The translations under genes and the position numbers were made by a program. Under the pieces are notes generated by a model. That model was not told where the DNA came from. It saw only the letters and a list, made by a program, of their open reading frames with translations, and did not search any database. A DNA stretch of 64,000 bases from Girardinichthys multiradiatus (lineage: Eukaryota > Chordata > Actinopteri > Cyprinodontiformes > Goodeidae): assembly GCF_021462225.1 (NCBI RefSeq), contig NC_061816.1, positions 1,585,731 to 1,649,730 on the forward strand, read 5' to 3'. Positions 22,990 to 34,167 of this stretch are shown in pieces (positions within the stretch are counted from its first letter, which is position 1; each line of letters begins with the position of its first letter).

Positions 22990-23745
22990 ACTTCACCTCA
23001 GTTAGATGATCCTCTGTCGTTTCAAACTCTAATATTTCTGAGCTGGGCTCCAGAAGCTCCTGCTGATGTTTCACTATCCTAACAACGAGTTCTAATTCAG
23101 AGGAATAATCCACCAGCAGACTGAAAACGGCTCCTAAACTTTAACTACCATCCACACAGTTGGCATGAAGAAGGAAACATCCAAACCTAATCTGGGCTGG
23201 AAAACATCATCCATCATCTGGTGTCTCTTCCTCTGCTGCGTCCTGCCGCTGTTTGAGCTCCTGCTTCCCTCCAGTTTCTTTGACCAGATGTTCCTCAAGC
23301 TGCTGGACTTCTTTCCAGAGTTCATCAACTGCTGCTGCTGCAGCTCTCTTACAGCTTTATCAACACTCCCGCTTCTGGGCTGCTGACGAACAGATAACAA
23401 AGGATGAAGAACCCGGAAGAGATCCACGTGTTTGGGAAGAGGGGGCGGGGCCAGCGGAACCGGAAATCATGACTAAATGTATTATTGTTTTCCATACCTC
23501 AAGGAGAATAAAGTAGTGTCTGTACTTCCACTTAGAAAACGCAATCTTCCCTCCAGACCCGCCATTGTTGCAGCTTACATCTGCTAGTTTACCTGAGCAG
23601 GGCTGCTGGGGGCGTTTCTGTGTAAACTGAACTCTGCCTCTGATTGGTTTACCTTGAAAGCCTCCTCTATCTTCTTCTTCTTTTATATTGGCGGTTCGCA
23701 AACAACTGAAGGAGGCATTACCGCCACCAACTGGTAAGGAGTGTG
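22990..23745 (-). repeat. Duplicated 5' segment of the zinc-finger locus, copy B
   Basis: Same content as copy A: CCAAT-like word, YY1-like ATGGCGG, GC box (near 23440-23455), CACGTG (23424-23430), both coding-like frames and a donor-like end (here CTGAG|GTGAAG). Only scattered substitutions separate the copies. Homology ends near 23745 at 'gtgtggacc', where a LINE fragment begins soon after. Being this similar, the duplication is recent relative to the other repeats here. Confidence 0.75.
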
Positions 23746-24024
23746 GACCACATGACATCTATACATACTTATACATACCCCTACATACACTAAATCCTAC
23801 AACTTACACTGTTTTAAAAAATAAAATATTAGCTGCTTCTATAATAGCATTACATATAGAAAGATTATATTCATCAATACTACCATTTATATCCACTTTT
23901 TGTAGTTTTATTTCACTATTATTCCTAAAAGATTCCCAATCTGCAGATCTAAAGCACCATTTCTTCAGCCCATTTATACAATATTTCTCTATATGTAGTT
24001 TTACTTCAGTAATAATAGGGAAGT

Positions 24025-25320
24025 GATCACTTCCTATAGTTGTTTTATTGATTACTTTCCATTAACACCTGCTAGAGAATCTGAAACTAATGTTAAATCA
24101 ATTTCTGACACTGTATTTTCTCTCAAATTAATTCTTGTTCCACTCCCATCGTTCAAAACTATCAAATATTTCACATCCATTATTTCTTCAACTATACCCC
24201 CATTTTGATCATTATCATCACTCCATAGTGAGCTATGTCCATTAAAATCCCCACAAATCACTTTATCCTCTAAATACTTCCCAAGTTCCTCCATTAGAGC
24301 TAAAGAAAGTCTTTTACATGGATTATAAAATTTATTATTTTAACTTTCCCAATTTTTGTCCAAATTTCAACAATAATAAATTTTAACTCTTTTCCTTTAC
24401 CTCAAACTCTAAATTGAATCCCCTTTTTAATGAATATTATACATCCTCCTCCTGATGATCCGTCTCTATCTCTTCTAATGCTTTCATATCCTTTGATAAC
24501 AAAATCAAGATTTGGTTTTAGCCAAGTTTCCTGAATGCATATAATATCTAATTCTTCTTTAAAATCTTGAATAAATCCTGTAAACTGTTGCCCATTTGAA
24601 ATTAGACTTCTATCATTCCATTGTAAGACGATCAATTTGTTCTTTCTTCCAGTCCTCCTACCCTCCCTTCTTCCTCTAATCTCTTATTTATGTGCTCCCA
24701 TGATATATCCTTAATACTGAAAAACCTCTCTGCTCCTTTCACGATTATTTTGATTTTATCTGTCTTGTGCTTAACTTGATCTGTACAATTAATTACATCA
24801 GCAATAAACAGCATCATCTTTTCAACTGTCAGTACTGTGTCTGATCTAATCTGCCTTTGCTCTGGTGTTGGACTCAGCTGAACTTTTCCTGGCACATCTT
24901 TTGGTTTCTTCACTCTTTTTGCAGCTTCTGCATAACTTCGATTATTAATGACTTCAACTTGTTCAATTTCCACTAATTTTCTCCTTACTTCACATCCTCC
25001 ATGAGTCACCCTGTGTTGCCCTCCACAGTTCCAACAAGTATCCTTTCCATTTTTACATTCATCATACCCATGCTCCCCTCCACACTTTGGACATCTTTGT
25101 TTCCCCTTACATGCTGCTGCGATATGTCCATATCTCTGGCATTTATAACATCTTAGAGGAGGAGGAATGTATGGCCTAACAGGAAAACACATACACCCTA
25201 CTTTTATTCTTTCAGGAAGAGTAGCTGTTTGAAACTCCAACATCACCTAAAGACTTTCTACTCTTTTTCCTTCAACTGTTCTCATCAGTCTTTTTCTTTT
25301 GTTTATTTCACTTCCATAGA
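24025..25320 (-). mobile_element. Truncated LINE with CCHC ORF1 and endonuclease start
   Basis: On the minus strand ORF1 (25246-24632) ends in three zinc knuckles (CYKCQRYGHIAAAC, CPKCGGEHGYDEC, CWNCGGQHRVTHGGC). It overlaps ORF2, which starts MIVLQWNDRSLISNGQQF and contains the endonuclease motifs CIQETWL and GDFNGHSSLW. This order and style fit the I/Nimb/Jockey-like group. The endonuclease is split by a frameshift near 24300-24400. The reverse transcriptase is missing because the element stops at about 24025. Upstream of ORF1 an in-frame TAG precedes the first Met. Confidence 0.8.
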
Positions 25321-25324
25321 ATCA

Positions 25325-25712
25325 TATTCAACTAATTCAACTTTAACTGTTCTTTTATTTGGTTTTGTCTCTAAACTTTAAACCAACTCTTTATTTTCCT
25401 CTCCAGGCTGCAGAGTCTGCTGATATAAACATGCATCATGCATTCATGTTTTTCCTGATAAACTGTGTAAAATAATGTGCACTACATGTGGCATCCCTGC
25501 TACTTCACACTTTGAGCTTGTTAAATGTTTGAAGCTAAATATTTCTAGGATAAAAGACATCATCTGGCAGATTAGCTCAGATTGCTTCAAAACTCTTCCA
25601 TGATGAAGAGCATTAGTGAAAACGAAGACTGGTCATAGTTGGAAAGTGTTTTAGCTGTGATCAAATAGCTCCGTCTGTTAGAGGATCTCCTGTAGTCTGT
25701 AGGGTCGGTTCC
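25325..25712. repeat. Segmental duplication part Y, right copy
   Basis: Matches 579-960. It ends abruptly at 'gggtcggttc' and is followed by non-matching sequence; its natural continuation (part Z) resumes only at 30830. Confidence 0.8.
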
Positions 25713-25899
25713 GAGTTTATGACAAAAATTTAAATCTTAAATTTTGATTAGTGCAGTTGATAATATATGTAAAACTCTACTGCAGATTTTTATTACTTTT
25801 GTAAATTATTTTTTTTTCACCATGCTTAAAGCCCCGATCTCAGCATTTGTTTATCATAAAAAATATATATTTTTAACAATGTTAACAGTTTTCACAGGT

Positions 25900-26110
25900 C
25901 TTGATTCTCAAAACTGACAAAGATTTATCTTTCTTAGATGATTGTTACTGAGGTAAATTTAATAGTTGTTTTTTTTTTTGCTTCATTTTTATCTAAAGAA
26001 ATAGAAATTATTACCATTTCTATATACCTGTCCTAATGCATGTGTGGTCTCTGTGAATAATTCATCTCCATCTCTAATAACATAATGTGTAAAATATGTA
26101 GATGACTGCA
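25900..26110. repeat. Segment X, right copy
   Basis: Diverged match to 60-270. No gene content. Confidence 0.5.
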
Positions 26111-27040
26111 GGGTTTTATTCAGTCTGAACAGAAACATCCGGTTAATACAGAGATGTTTTTAACACAGCAGCTGATGGTTAAAACTGTCTTCATTATAAC
26201 CACAATATCACACAGCAAAATCAGAAGTGTTGTTGTTGTCTGTTAAAAATACGGAGTTAATTCAACACTTGTTTAGTCTAGCTCAACGATATGAGTGTTA
26301 GTTTCTCCAAAGAGTTGCTGTTATTCCGGGGAGTTAAATTGAAGCAACTCAATCAGGTGTTGAATTTAAAATCAACGCCTGACAGAGTCGCTCCCAGAAG
26401 TCCAACGTATCTGTGACGTATCTGTGACGTGTTTGTTGAAGAGCGGGACCGCAGTCTCATGAAGTCTGGAGCTGACATCGTGACAAGGTCAGTTTTTGCA
26501 TGAAATTTTTTATGGCTGCATTCATTTTGTGTTGATTAATAAACATAATTAGCTTAACGTAAGTAAATGCGTTTGGATATCGCGGTAAACATGTACAACT
26601 GTGAGAGGTTAAAGTTAGTCAAAATGGTGTAGCATGAGGTGTCGGGTTAACCCATTAAAACTCTTCACATATTTAGCTCTAGGGTCACTTTCTTGATGTT
26701 CTTGGCTTTATACGACATAAAGTATCGAGGGGGTAGAGAGTCTGTGCTGGACCGGGGGTTCGAGCTCCTGCTTGTCGATGGACGGGTTCTAAAAGTCAGA
26801 CAAGCTCTGAGAGGCGGGTAGTATGTTGCTGCTGGATGAATAGCTGGAGGGATCCTAGCGAAATAACTCACAGGGCCGCCACACCAAGTCCTGCTCTAAA
26901 CTCGGAGCTTGTAATTAACAATAGTAGTTTATTTGTTTCTTTTTTAAAGTTCTGGGATCAATAAAGAAACGTTTCATTTTAAGTTTAACTTGTGAGCAGA
27001 GCTAGCAACATAACTGTCTGGAGAGTCTGTGAGTTCTTCT
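26110..27040. other. Non-coding, with a possible promoter-like patch
   Basis: At 26400-26425 two 'gtgacgt' words (CRE-like) lie in a slightly GC-richer patch, and 'gacaag|gtcagt' resembles a splice donor at 26486. A GGGGGTTCGAGCTCC word near 26755 resembles a B-box. 'gggatcaataaag' near 26955 resembles a retroposon tail. None of these builds a gene model. Confidence 0.3.
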
Positions 27041-27059
27041 AACTTTACTCAATGTTGCA

Positions 27060-30000
27060 GCTATCCATGCATAGAAACAATAACGACACTGCCATGTTTA
27101 TACCTTCAAGTGATGTTATATTGTCAAAGTCTTTGTTTTTCTGGGTGTCGGTGCTGTTAGCCGTCATGGCGGCAGGCAGGCTGCGTTCATGTTCATACTG
27201 AGCTGGCACAGGAACAGAAGGCAGAACTCTTGGGTCCATTAGTGGTTCTTCAGACACAGGTACATTTGGAGGTACAGCAGTTCCCTGAAGCAGCACAGAC
27301 AGCTCCTACTTCTTCCTGCCATTGTGTCACTGAATCAGGATGTTCTGGTTCACCTCCGCCATCTGTATCTCTGTTCCCTGCATAACACGGGCATTACCTA
27401 CCACCAGATCCCTGATTTTACGATAGTCCCTCAAAATGAAGGACCACCGTGATTCTGCCCCCTTGCCTTTCCTTTTCAGGACTGAGTGCAGACCACAAAG
27501 CCAAATAAAAATGGTCTCCACCAACCTACAGCAGTCAGGCCACTGTGCAGGAGCGCTGCTGGCACCTAGCACGCAGCGCGTTGTGGTCTCCACACCAGGA
27601 GTTTTTGAGGGCTTCTTTGGTGTACCAAAGCGTCCACTCAAAAGTCTGTCCTGGTGTCGCGCTGCGTAAACAACCCGCTGCTTGTCCTCGTCATCCAGCC
27701 TCAGCCAGAGTTCTGTGATGCTGTCTGCTTGTAGGTTGGTGAGACAGAGAGAGATCTGCTCCCGAAGCTCCACCAAGTACTCAGCAAGCCCGTCCACATG
27801 CTGGTATCCCGACACATTCTGGTCATCAACAGCCTGTGAATATTATTAAGCACAAAACAGAAAATTACTATTTAAAACCTTAAAAACCAACGAACTGATG
27901 CTTTGGATTTAATAAAATACGTGAACATGCATGATGTACACAACAGTAGCAAACTGCTGTTACTCACCATAGTTTCATTTGAGGTATCTCCAGCCTCAGA
28001 CAGCATGGAGGAAGTGCTGGAAGAAACCTCCATATCCAGCACTGTGGGGTCAGCTGAGAGTTCTGAGAAGCCCTCATCTTCCTCATCGACCAGCGCATCA
28101 TGCTCTTCAACCAAGCGAGCGGTCTCCTCTGAGTCCGGGTTCATGTCCTGCAGTGCCTGACCAGTCTGGTGGAACATGTACTGCAGTCCGATGAGCTCGC
28201 CTGAGACAAAATAAAATACATACGGAACAATGCAGACTGGAAAATGTAAAACTAAATCAGCTCTATGAAACACATACACATTAATTAAATTGCTCAGCTA
28301 TGAGTCCACTATAAAACTTTATTTCATATAGAACGCAAAGATAAGGCTGAATCCTTTAACTAAAAATATTTTTAGTCCTATTTTGAAGCAGCATTTTTAT
28401 ATTCTTATGTATAATGTGCTTAATTTGACTGCTGCTTTTAGCTAAGGCACAAATCCTCTCCTTGTCATGTTATGTTGTTTGCTTTGTGTCCAGTTGGCAC
28501 ATATGTATTCTAAAACAAAATGAACCACAGCAAATAAAAAAACATACCAGTAACAAAATAGAATTTTGTTATTGTGTATATACATTTTTATCGTGACATA
28601 GTTTAGCATAAGAGTTGTCAGAGACATCAGATGCTGCCTCGTACGTTTCTTTGGCCTGGTAATGATGATGTCATTCTTACCTGTATAACGTGCGGCGGAC
28701 AGAACTCGGGTGCTAGCTTTCTGCCAAACAGCTTCTCATAGTTGTTGTTGACAGAAGGCATCAAATCACCCATCTAGCAGCACAGAGGAGACTTCTCAGT
28801 TGTAAGGGTCCGGTCCTGGTTCCACCTATGCAGCCCTTCCAACAGGTAAACCTGAAAATTTAGGCTGTTGGCACTGCTCCCTAGAAGCAAACACAACACA
28901 TGAACCACATCAAATACACAACCACCAATCAATGACAAGACACATCTTGGTTTTAATAATCTCAACACCAACCTGGTATGAAGCGGTTGAGGTGGAGATG
29001 AAAAGACTCCAAGGAAGTTGAGCCTCGGGAACACCTAAACACCGGCAGCCGCACACCTCCCTTGGTCAGCTCCCCGGTTTTAGTGTAGAGAGCAACACCC
29101 AGTGGATCTTGGATGCACTTCACATGCTTCCTCTGCACCCGCCAGATGTGCTCCATCCTCTCCTGATCAAATAGAGGAACACCAAGGGAGTCGTTGCCAC
29201 GGGACCCCATGAGCACATCAAGCAGCTCCTCCAACAGCTTGACTGTGGTAGTCACTCCTTGTGTCCTCCGTCAGCAGTGGAGAGCCAACTCCTCCCTGGT
29301 CAGATGTCTGTCCACATCTGCGGAAGACGGTCCCTGGGCCTGAAGCTGCTGGGCCTTGGCTTCACGCAGCAGTGCTAAATCACCTGCATCCCATTCAAAA
29401 ATGCACGCTGACATGCGTGACATATAAAGTGGGTACAGCTGATGGGCATCGGTGGTGCATCCCAGGGCAAGCTGCTGCATAAAGTGCCAAATATCCAGCC
29501 TTACCAGAAGCTGTGGCCACCCGCTGAATCTGGCCTGCAGCTTAGTGGTCTCTGCTGCCTCAGCACAGCATCCGCAGTCCACATACAGGGCAACAGGGAG
29601 ATCCACACCGGCCTTCTCGTACCTCTTCACCAGGTCACTTGCCATCCTGTCTAAACCAGCTCCCTCCTGAGCAGTCAGGACACTGATTAAAATCTGGCCA
29701 TGCTCGTTTCCCACGGAGGTGAGCCAGAGAGCCGTTCTCTTTGCTGTCCCAGAAGCTTCTTTATGATCTGAAGCACAAGACATGAACAGAGACACACGCA
29801 TTATGGTTGAGAAATTTTGAAATGATAAATAACTGAAATGAAAACAGTGGTTTATAGTAGCCTATTTTGCAGAAAATAAGATTGTTCAACCTTTTTTGTG
29901 GAGTCCATCTTAAGAATGGAGCCATACGTTGAAGTTATGTGGGCCTTGATGTCCTCGAGCTTTGCCAAAATGTCCTGACTGTAGACAGACAGGAGCCACT

Positions 30001-30140
30001 TGCAGCTGGGCACAACATCAAGCTGTGGAGGCTCAGGGAACGTCACAGGCAGCAGTGCAGGGTGCTGGAGGAAGCCCATACACTCTGTGGTGTACCGTGA
30101 CACCCGTTGCATCACTCCTCTGTGTGGTTCTCCCTCAGCT
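27060..30140 (-). pseudogene. Multi-exon pseudogene of a high-copy fish family (DUF6729-associated, transposase-like)
   Basis: Five exon blocks with GT-AG sites run right to left: 30139-29891, 29767-28973, 28880-28681, 28200-27968 and 27833 to about 27060. Recognisable motifs are ITSTYGSILKMDSTKK, SVGNEHGQILISVLTA, ALYVDCGCC, VRLDIWHFM, DAHQLYPLYMSR, CIFEWDAGDLALLR, CSRGSTSLESFHLHLNRFIPG, LNFQVYLLEGLHRWNQDR, VVYAARHQDRLLSGRF and RCVLGASSAPAQWPDCCRLVE. From memory this is a widespread fish family whose full-length members start with a DUF6729-type cysteine domain; that N-terminus is missing here. It is dead: in-frame stops at 29271-29273 (TGA for CGA), 28774-28776, 27327-27329 and 27306-27308, plus one-base losses near 30111 and 28694. 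Conserved D, H and E/W positions suggest a transposase-like nuclease fold, but that is inference. Confidence 0.75.
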
Positions 30141-30219
30141 GTTATAAATTTGCTGTGTACATGTTTATGTAATGCATATTATCAACAGAAGTAAATACTT
30201 TAAACCACATAAGCTTATT

Positions 30220-30375
30220 CTAAATATACAGTGATGTAAAAAGTGTTTTTTCCTGATTTCTTATTTTTTTGCATGTTTGTCACTTAAGTATTTCACATCA
30301 TCAAATTAATTTAAATATTAGTCAAAGACAACACAAGTAAACACAAATTGCAGTTTGTGTTTACTTACCATAACA
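30220..30375. repeat. MITE-like fragment
   Basis: Reads 'acagtgatgtaaaaagtgttttttcctgatttcttatttttttgc', the start of an abundant teleost DNA-transposon-derived repeat. Only one end is present. Confidence 0.55.
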
Positions 30376-31245
30376 ATGAGGCATTAGGTTCATTTCCAGC
30401 TTTATTTCGAGTTGGATTCTCATTACCAGAACCAGAGTTGGGCTGAGCCAGACCTGATGACCTTTAAGGGGACCAACTCCAAGGGGTCGGCAGGTAACTG
30501 AAGATTTCTGGTTGGATTGTCTGTTGTAGACCTCTAGCAGCTTCTGGACCTCATATAGTGTCAGACATTAAAGACAGATAAAGGATTTTTATTACACTGT
30601 ATGAAGGCTGCAGACACCAACAAACAAGATGTTCTGGACTGAGACATTTTGACTGCTGGGAATTTATCTCACTTGGTGAGCTTGACTTTGATTCCAATAA
30701 CTTTAAACCTGTAACTGTGTCAAACTGACCAGATGTTCTCAATCAAAGGTTTTCTCTCTGAATGGAGATAAAGAAATGTTGGCTTTAGTTCTTCATCTGA
30801 TCATCTGAGACGAACATTGCTGATAAACTGTTGGAGATGATGATCTCAGAGTGGAAAGTTTGAACCATGTTTCATGTATCATGTGTGACCTGGTAGATCA
30901 AGGTGTTGGTTAGTATGAACTGCATGGGCTTCATCTAAAACCAACTGTGTCAGGGTTTAAACGCAGCAAACTGGAAGAAGGACAGACAGGGTATGAAACA
31001 CAGAAAACATCTGATTCATGGAGACACTGATCAAGAATGATCATATCTGTGCAGCATCCCAACTCAGTTACCTTCTGCTACAACTAATCTGTCCACTAGA
31101 GGGAGCACAGATACTTCCACAGGTTCTGCTTCAAACTTAAAGATGAAATAACTGCATTCAGTGTTATTGGACTACTTTGTTAAATCTTTGAATAAAGAAA
31201 TGTCTGTTTATATGTCCTTGTTTTCCTTCAAATAGTTTTAAGAAG

Positions 31246-31368
31246 CCCTGCGATGGACTGGCGATCTGTCCAGGGTGTACCCTGCCTCTCGCCCATAGAC
31301 TGCTGGAGATAGGCACCAGCTCCCCCGCGACCCACTATGGAATAAGCGGTAGAAAATGACTGACTGAC
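31246..31368 (+). mobile_element. 123-bp retroposon tail insertion with perfect target duplication
   Basis: The insert starts 'ccctgcgatggactggcgat' and contains 'tgtccagggtgtaccctgcctctcgccc', a widespread fish LINE/SINE 3' region. It is flanked by AGTTTTAAGAAG on both sides (31234-31245 and 31369-31380). The paralogous site at about 1428-1439 has that 12-mer once and no insert, so the insertion postdates the segmental duplication. Confidence 0.92.
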
Positions 31369-31411
31369 AGTTTTAAGAAGCAACGTCCAGGTTTCTGACT
31401 CAATAACTCAT

Positions 31412-31417
31412 TTTATT
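31412..31417 (-). terminator. Poly(A) signal of the small gene
   Basis: AATAAA on the minus strand, about 120 nt downstream of the TGA at 31538. The same hexamer is kept in the left copy near 1470. Confidence 0.45.
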
Positions 31418-31537
31418 AAGAATTGGAGGATAAAGAAACCAAACACTGACAAACACATTTAACACGACTAAAACAAGATGAAATGCTGAAGGAAAGAACT
31501 CAGTGCGTCATGTTCATTTTTCATGATGTGTTTATAA

Positions 31538-33596
31538 TCAAATATTTAGACTGAAAATAAAACAAGTCAAATAACACAACAGCAACAAATTTCCACCCAC
31601 TGCTCTAAAAGTGAGAGCTGTAAAAAATGACAGCATGAATAAAAGCAAATAAAAACAGAAGGTTACAGTAAACACACATAAAATGATTCCTTGCCTGCTG
31701 ATATAGAAATGACCTGTTACTGGATACAAATTCACATTTACCTTCAGAAAGTTCAACCATGTTTTCCAGCTGGAGCCAAACACTGTTGAGCTGGATGTCA
31801 CCTGTGCTGAAAGCCAGCAGATAACCAAACCCCAGCATGATTTCAATGTGTGAGAACATAATAGAAGGGGAGGAAGGGAGGGAATAAAGCTCAGACAGCA
31901 TGGGATCAAAATCTGTGGTGACATTAACTTCAGTCCAACTGTGGAAATAAAAAGATAAAAGTCCAGAAAAAGACATAAAACCTGAATGAGCCAACAGCTC
32001 AGTGTGATAGACTAAATTACTGAGATCATCTAGTGTCCTAGTTCAAGTCCTCAACTGTACAAAGAGCTTCTATTAATAGATCTTTACCATAAATTATGTT
32101 GAGACTATGTTCAACTTGTCATTAGTTAGTAAAGTTGAAAGAAAATTCACATTTGTTGATAAACCAGCTGCTGTCAGCTCCATCCATCAGATTGAGCTAA
32201 TAGGTCAGAGGTCATGACTGAAAGGCTTTAGGAAACAACACCAAAATGTTTGGTTGGATAGCTCAAGGTGTTTGCTCAGAGATCAGCAACATGGAGGTCA
32301 TGGGATCAAGACTGAGAAGATCCATGTTTTTAAAAACCAAAACTAAACAATTTGAGAGAACTTTGAAGAACATTTCAAAGAGTTGAACCAGTGTGAGTCA
32401 ATAGCTCAACATGATGGACCGTAGGGTGGAGATTCAAGAAAGCCTGGGTTCAACTTCTCATCAGGAACCATTTAGGATCTGATTTGTTGTGAAGAACCTC
32501 AGAGTCTGTATTTTGAGGAGTTCAGGGATGAAAGTGAAAAGTTGAAAAGCACCAAGAGAAGAGAGCTGAGAGAGGAGCAGACCTGATGGTGTGGAGGAAC
32601 TGTCTGTGACCAGAAGATGCCAGTGGTGGAGTTCCTGGGTTCAAGTCCTGCATGAGCTACGACCTGGAGAGAAGATCTAGTCCTGCTGCAGAGAGTGGGT
32701 GAGGGGGCCGTGTCCCCTCCCTGGCTTCTCAGGAGGTAAATGGAGGAGGTTATGATCTTCTAAACAACACAGGATCAATATTTTATTACACACTCTGGAT
32801 CTTCTGCACTGACACACTTTCACTGCTTGGACCTGATTGCTTTTGGCTAAACTTTGATACCAGTGACTTTAAACCTGAAACTGGATTAAAATCACTGGGA
32901 ATGTGGAGTTCTAATGGGAGAACAACAGGAACAACTTTGGACCTGAGTAGAACCTGCTGCTGCTTTCTTTCTTCAGCTTCTGGATCTTCTCAATCAAAAT
33001 GCCTTCAAAGCTGGATTCAAATCTAATTTTCTTACATGGAGACTCTAAAACAGATCATCCAGATTGGTTCAACACCAACATCTGATCTGAGTTTCAGCAG
33101 CAACTTACAAAACATCTCAGCATCAACATCTGGAGAACAACATGCTAAATTCAGATAAACTGCTGAAAGAAGTTCAACCAACCTTCAGAAACTCAACATC
33201 ACAACTGAACATAAGTCTCTGAAGACAGTCAAACATCTTCAAGCAGTTCAAACCAGTTAGCATGTTCTCCTCCACATGCTAACACCAACATGTTGTGAAA
33301 GTTCTTCAGCAAACAGATCAAACTCCAAAGCTGAGCTAGAAGAACCGTGGATCTAAATGACCTCAGTTAGTGTTTCAATGCAACAAACTTTCATTTCAAT
33401 CCAACATTTAAACCAATCTCATTGAGCTCATCCAGAAGTTGGAGAACCAAAGCAGCAGTTTTCAGGTCTCCTAACATCTAAACCTTCTCCTCTTCACTCA
33501 CCATCTGAACTCCACATTCACAGTCACATTAATACAGTTACAGATTTAAAGTCACTGATTGATATCAAAGTGTAGTTACCCAAATGTTGGCTCCAT
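31538..33596 (-). CDS. Small three-exon gene, product unknown (97 residues)
   Basis: Model: exon 1 coding 33596-33580 (M-E-P-T-F-G), exon 2 31938-31742, exon 3 31617-31538. Donors are GGgtaact and GAAGgtaaat; acceptors are tttccacag and ttttttacag. Exon lengths 17, 197 and 80 nt sum to 98 codons including TGA and keep phase at both junctions. Predicted features: a hydrophobic stretch mid-protein (HIEIMLGFGYLLAF) and a C-terminal one (NLLLLCYLTCFIFSLNI), so a small membrane or tail-anchored protein is possible. A TATA/GC-box promoter lies at 33670-33685 and an AATAAA at 31412-31417, about 120 nt past the stop. I recognise no family. Exon 2-3 sequence is duplicated at 1597-1995 with a stop. Other exons or a non-coding transcript remain possible. 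Confidence 0.45.
31985..32655 (+). repeat. tRNA-like modules, right copy
   Basis: Four modules match those at 2041-2750. The second (32251-32315) reads TAGCTCAAGGTG, a full A-box match that is better than in the left copy. The last (near 32590-32652) has the perfect B-box GGTTCAAGTCC. They lie in intron 1 of the small gene on the opposite strand. The fifth module of the left copy is absent. Confidence 0.5.
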
Positions 33597-33669
33597 GTTC
33601 TTCCTCCATCCAAACCAGCTCAGGTGAAAGGTCAGACTGTCAAACAGGAAGTGAAGGCTTCCACTTCCT

Positions 33670-33685
33670 CTTATAGGGCGGGGCC
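33670..33685 (-). promoter_or_regulatory. GC-box + TATA core promoter
   Basis: On the minus strand GGCCCCGCCC (33676-33685) directly precedes TATAAG (33670-33675). ETS-like GGAAG/TTCC words follow, and the ATG of the small gene lies about 75 nt downstream of the TATA. Spacing is normal for a TATA-driven gene. Confidence 0.5.
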
Positions 33686-33944
33686 AGGCAGCCTCCACTT
33701 ACAGGGTGGGGTGATGTACTTTGAAATCACTCCAGATGACAATCATCGTCTCTCTTGTGATCCACTAACAGGATGGTATTCTCTCTAGTTTCTTCAGGAT
33801 GGTCCAAGCATCAGTTGGAGATAGATCTGGACTGCAGGCGTGTTTCTCAACAATAAACCAGAACAGGAACCCAAAGAGACCCAGAAAATGGTTGGTCCAG
33901 TTGACCCAATCAGAACCTAGACTTTGGTGAGGTAGATCCAACCC

Positions 33945-34060
33945 TGACTCTGTGATGGACTGGTGACCTGTCCAGTGTGTCCTCAGCCTGTAGTCCATTA
34001 ATGACTGCTGGGACAGACACCCCCTCCTCCTCTCTTGGGACTAAAGGTCAAATGAGTATT
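33945..34060 (+). repeat. Diverged retroposon tail
   Basis: 'tgtgatggactggtgacctgtccagtgtgtcctcagcctg' is a mutated version of the tail inserted at 31246-31368. Old and without a clear target duplication. Confidence 0.55.
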
Positions 34061-34161
34061 TGCAGGAGACTGAGACTGGCTGAGTCCATCACTGTTTTAA
34101 CCTTTTAGACATATTTGATGTTCTGTAAAATAACAGTCAGAAAACTGGTAGCAAATACTGT

Positions 34162-34167
34162 TTTATT
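34162..34167 (-). terminator. Candidate poly(A) signal of the NLR gene
   Basis: AATAAA on the minus strand about 750 nt downstream of the NLR stop codon. It is the best hexamer I found in the 3' flank; the 3' UTR would span about 34145-34915. Confidence 0.4.

Larger units (their letters stand above)
30830..32672. repeat. Segmental duplication part Z, right copy
   Basis: Collinear with 1023-2760. It contains exons 2 and 3 of the small gene, four tRNA-like modules and a later retroposon insertion (31246-31368). Beyond 32672 the copies diverge; the left copy has an additional tRNA-like module there. Confidence 0.85.

Noticed and set aside
26665..26871. Minus-strand 68-residue frame and a B-box-like word near 26755
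   Set aside because: Low-complexity S/T/R/P content, no exon signals, and no A-box at the right distance.
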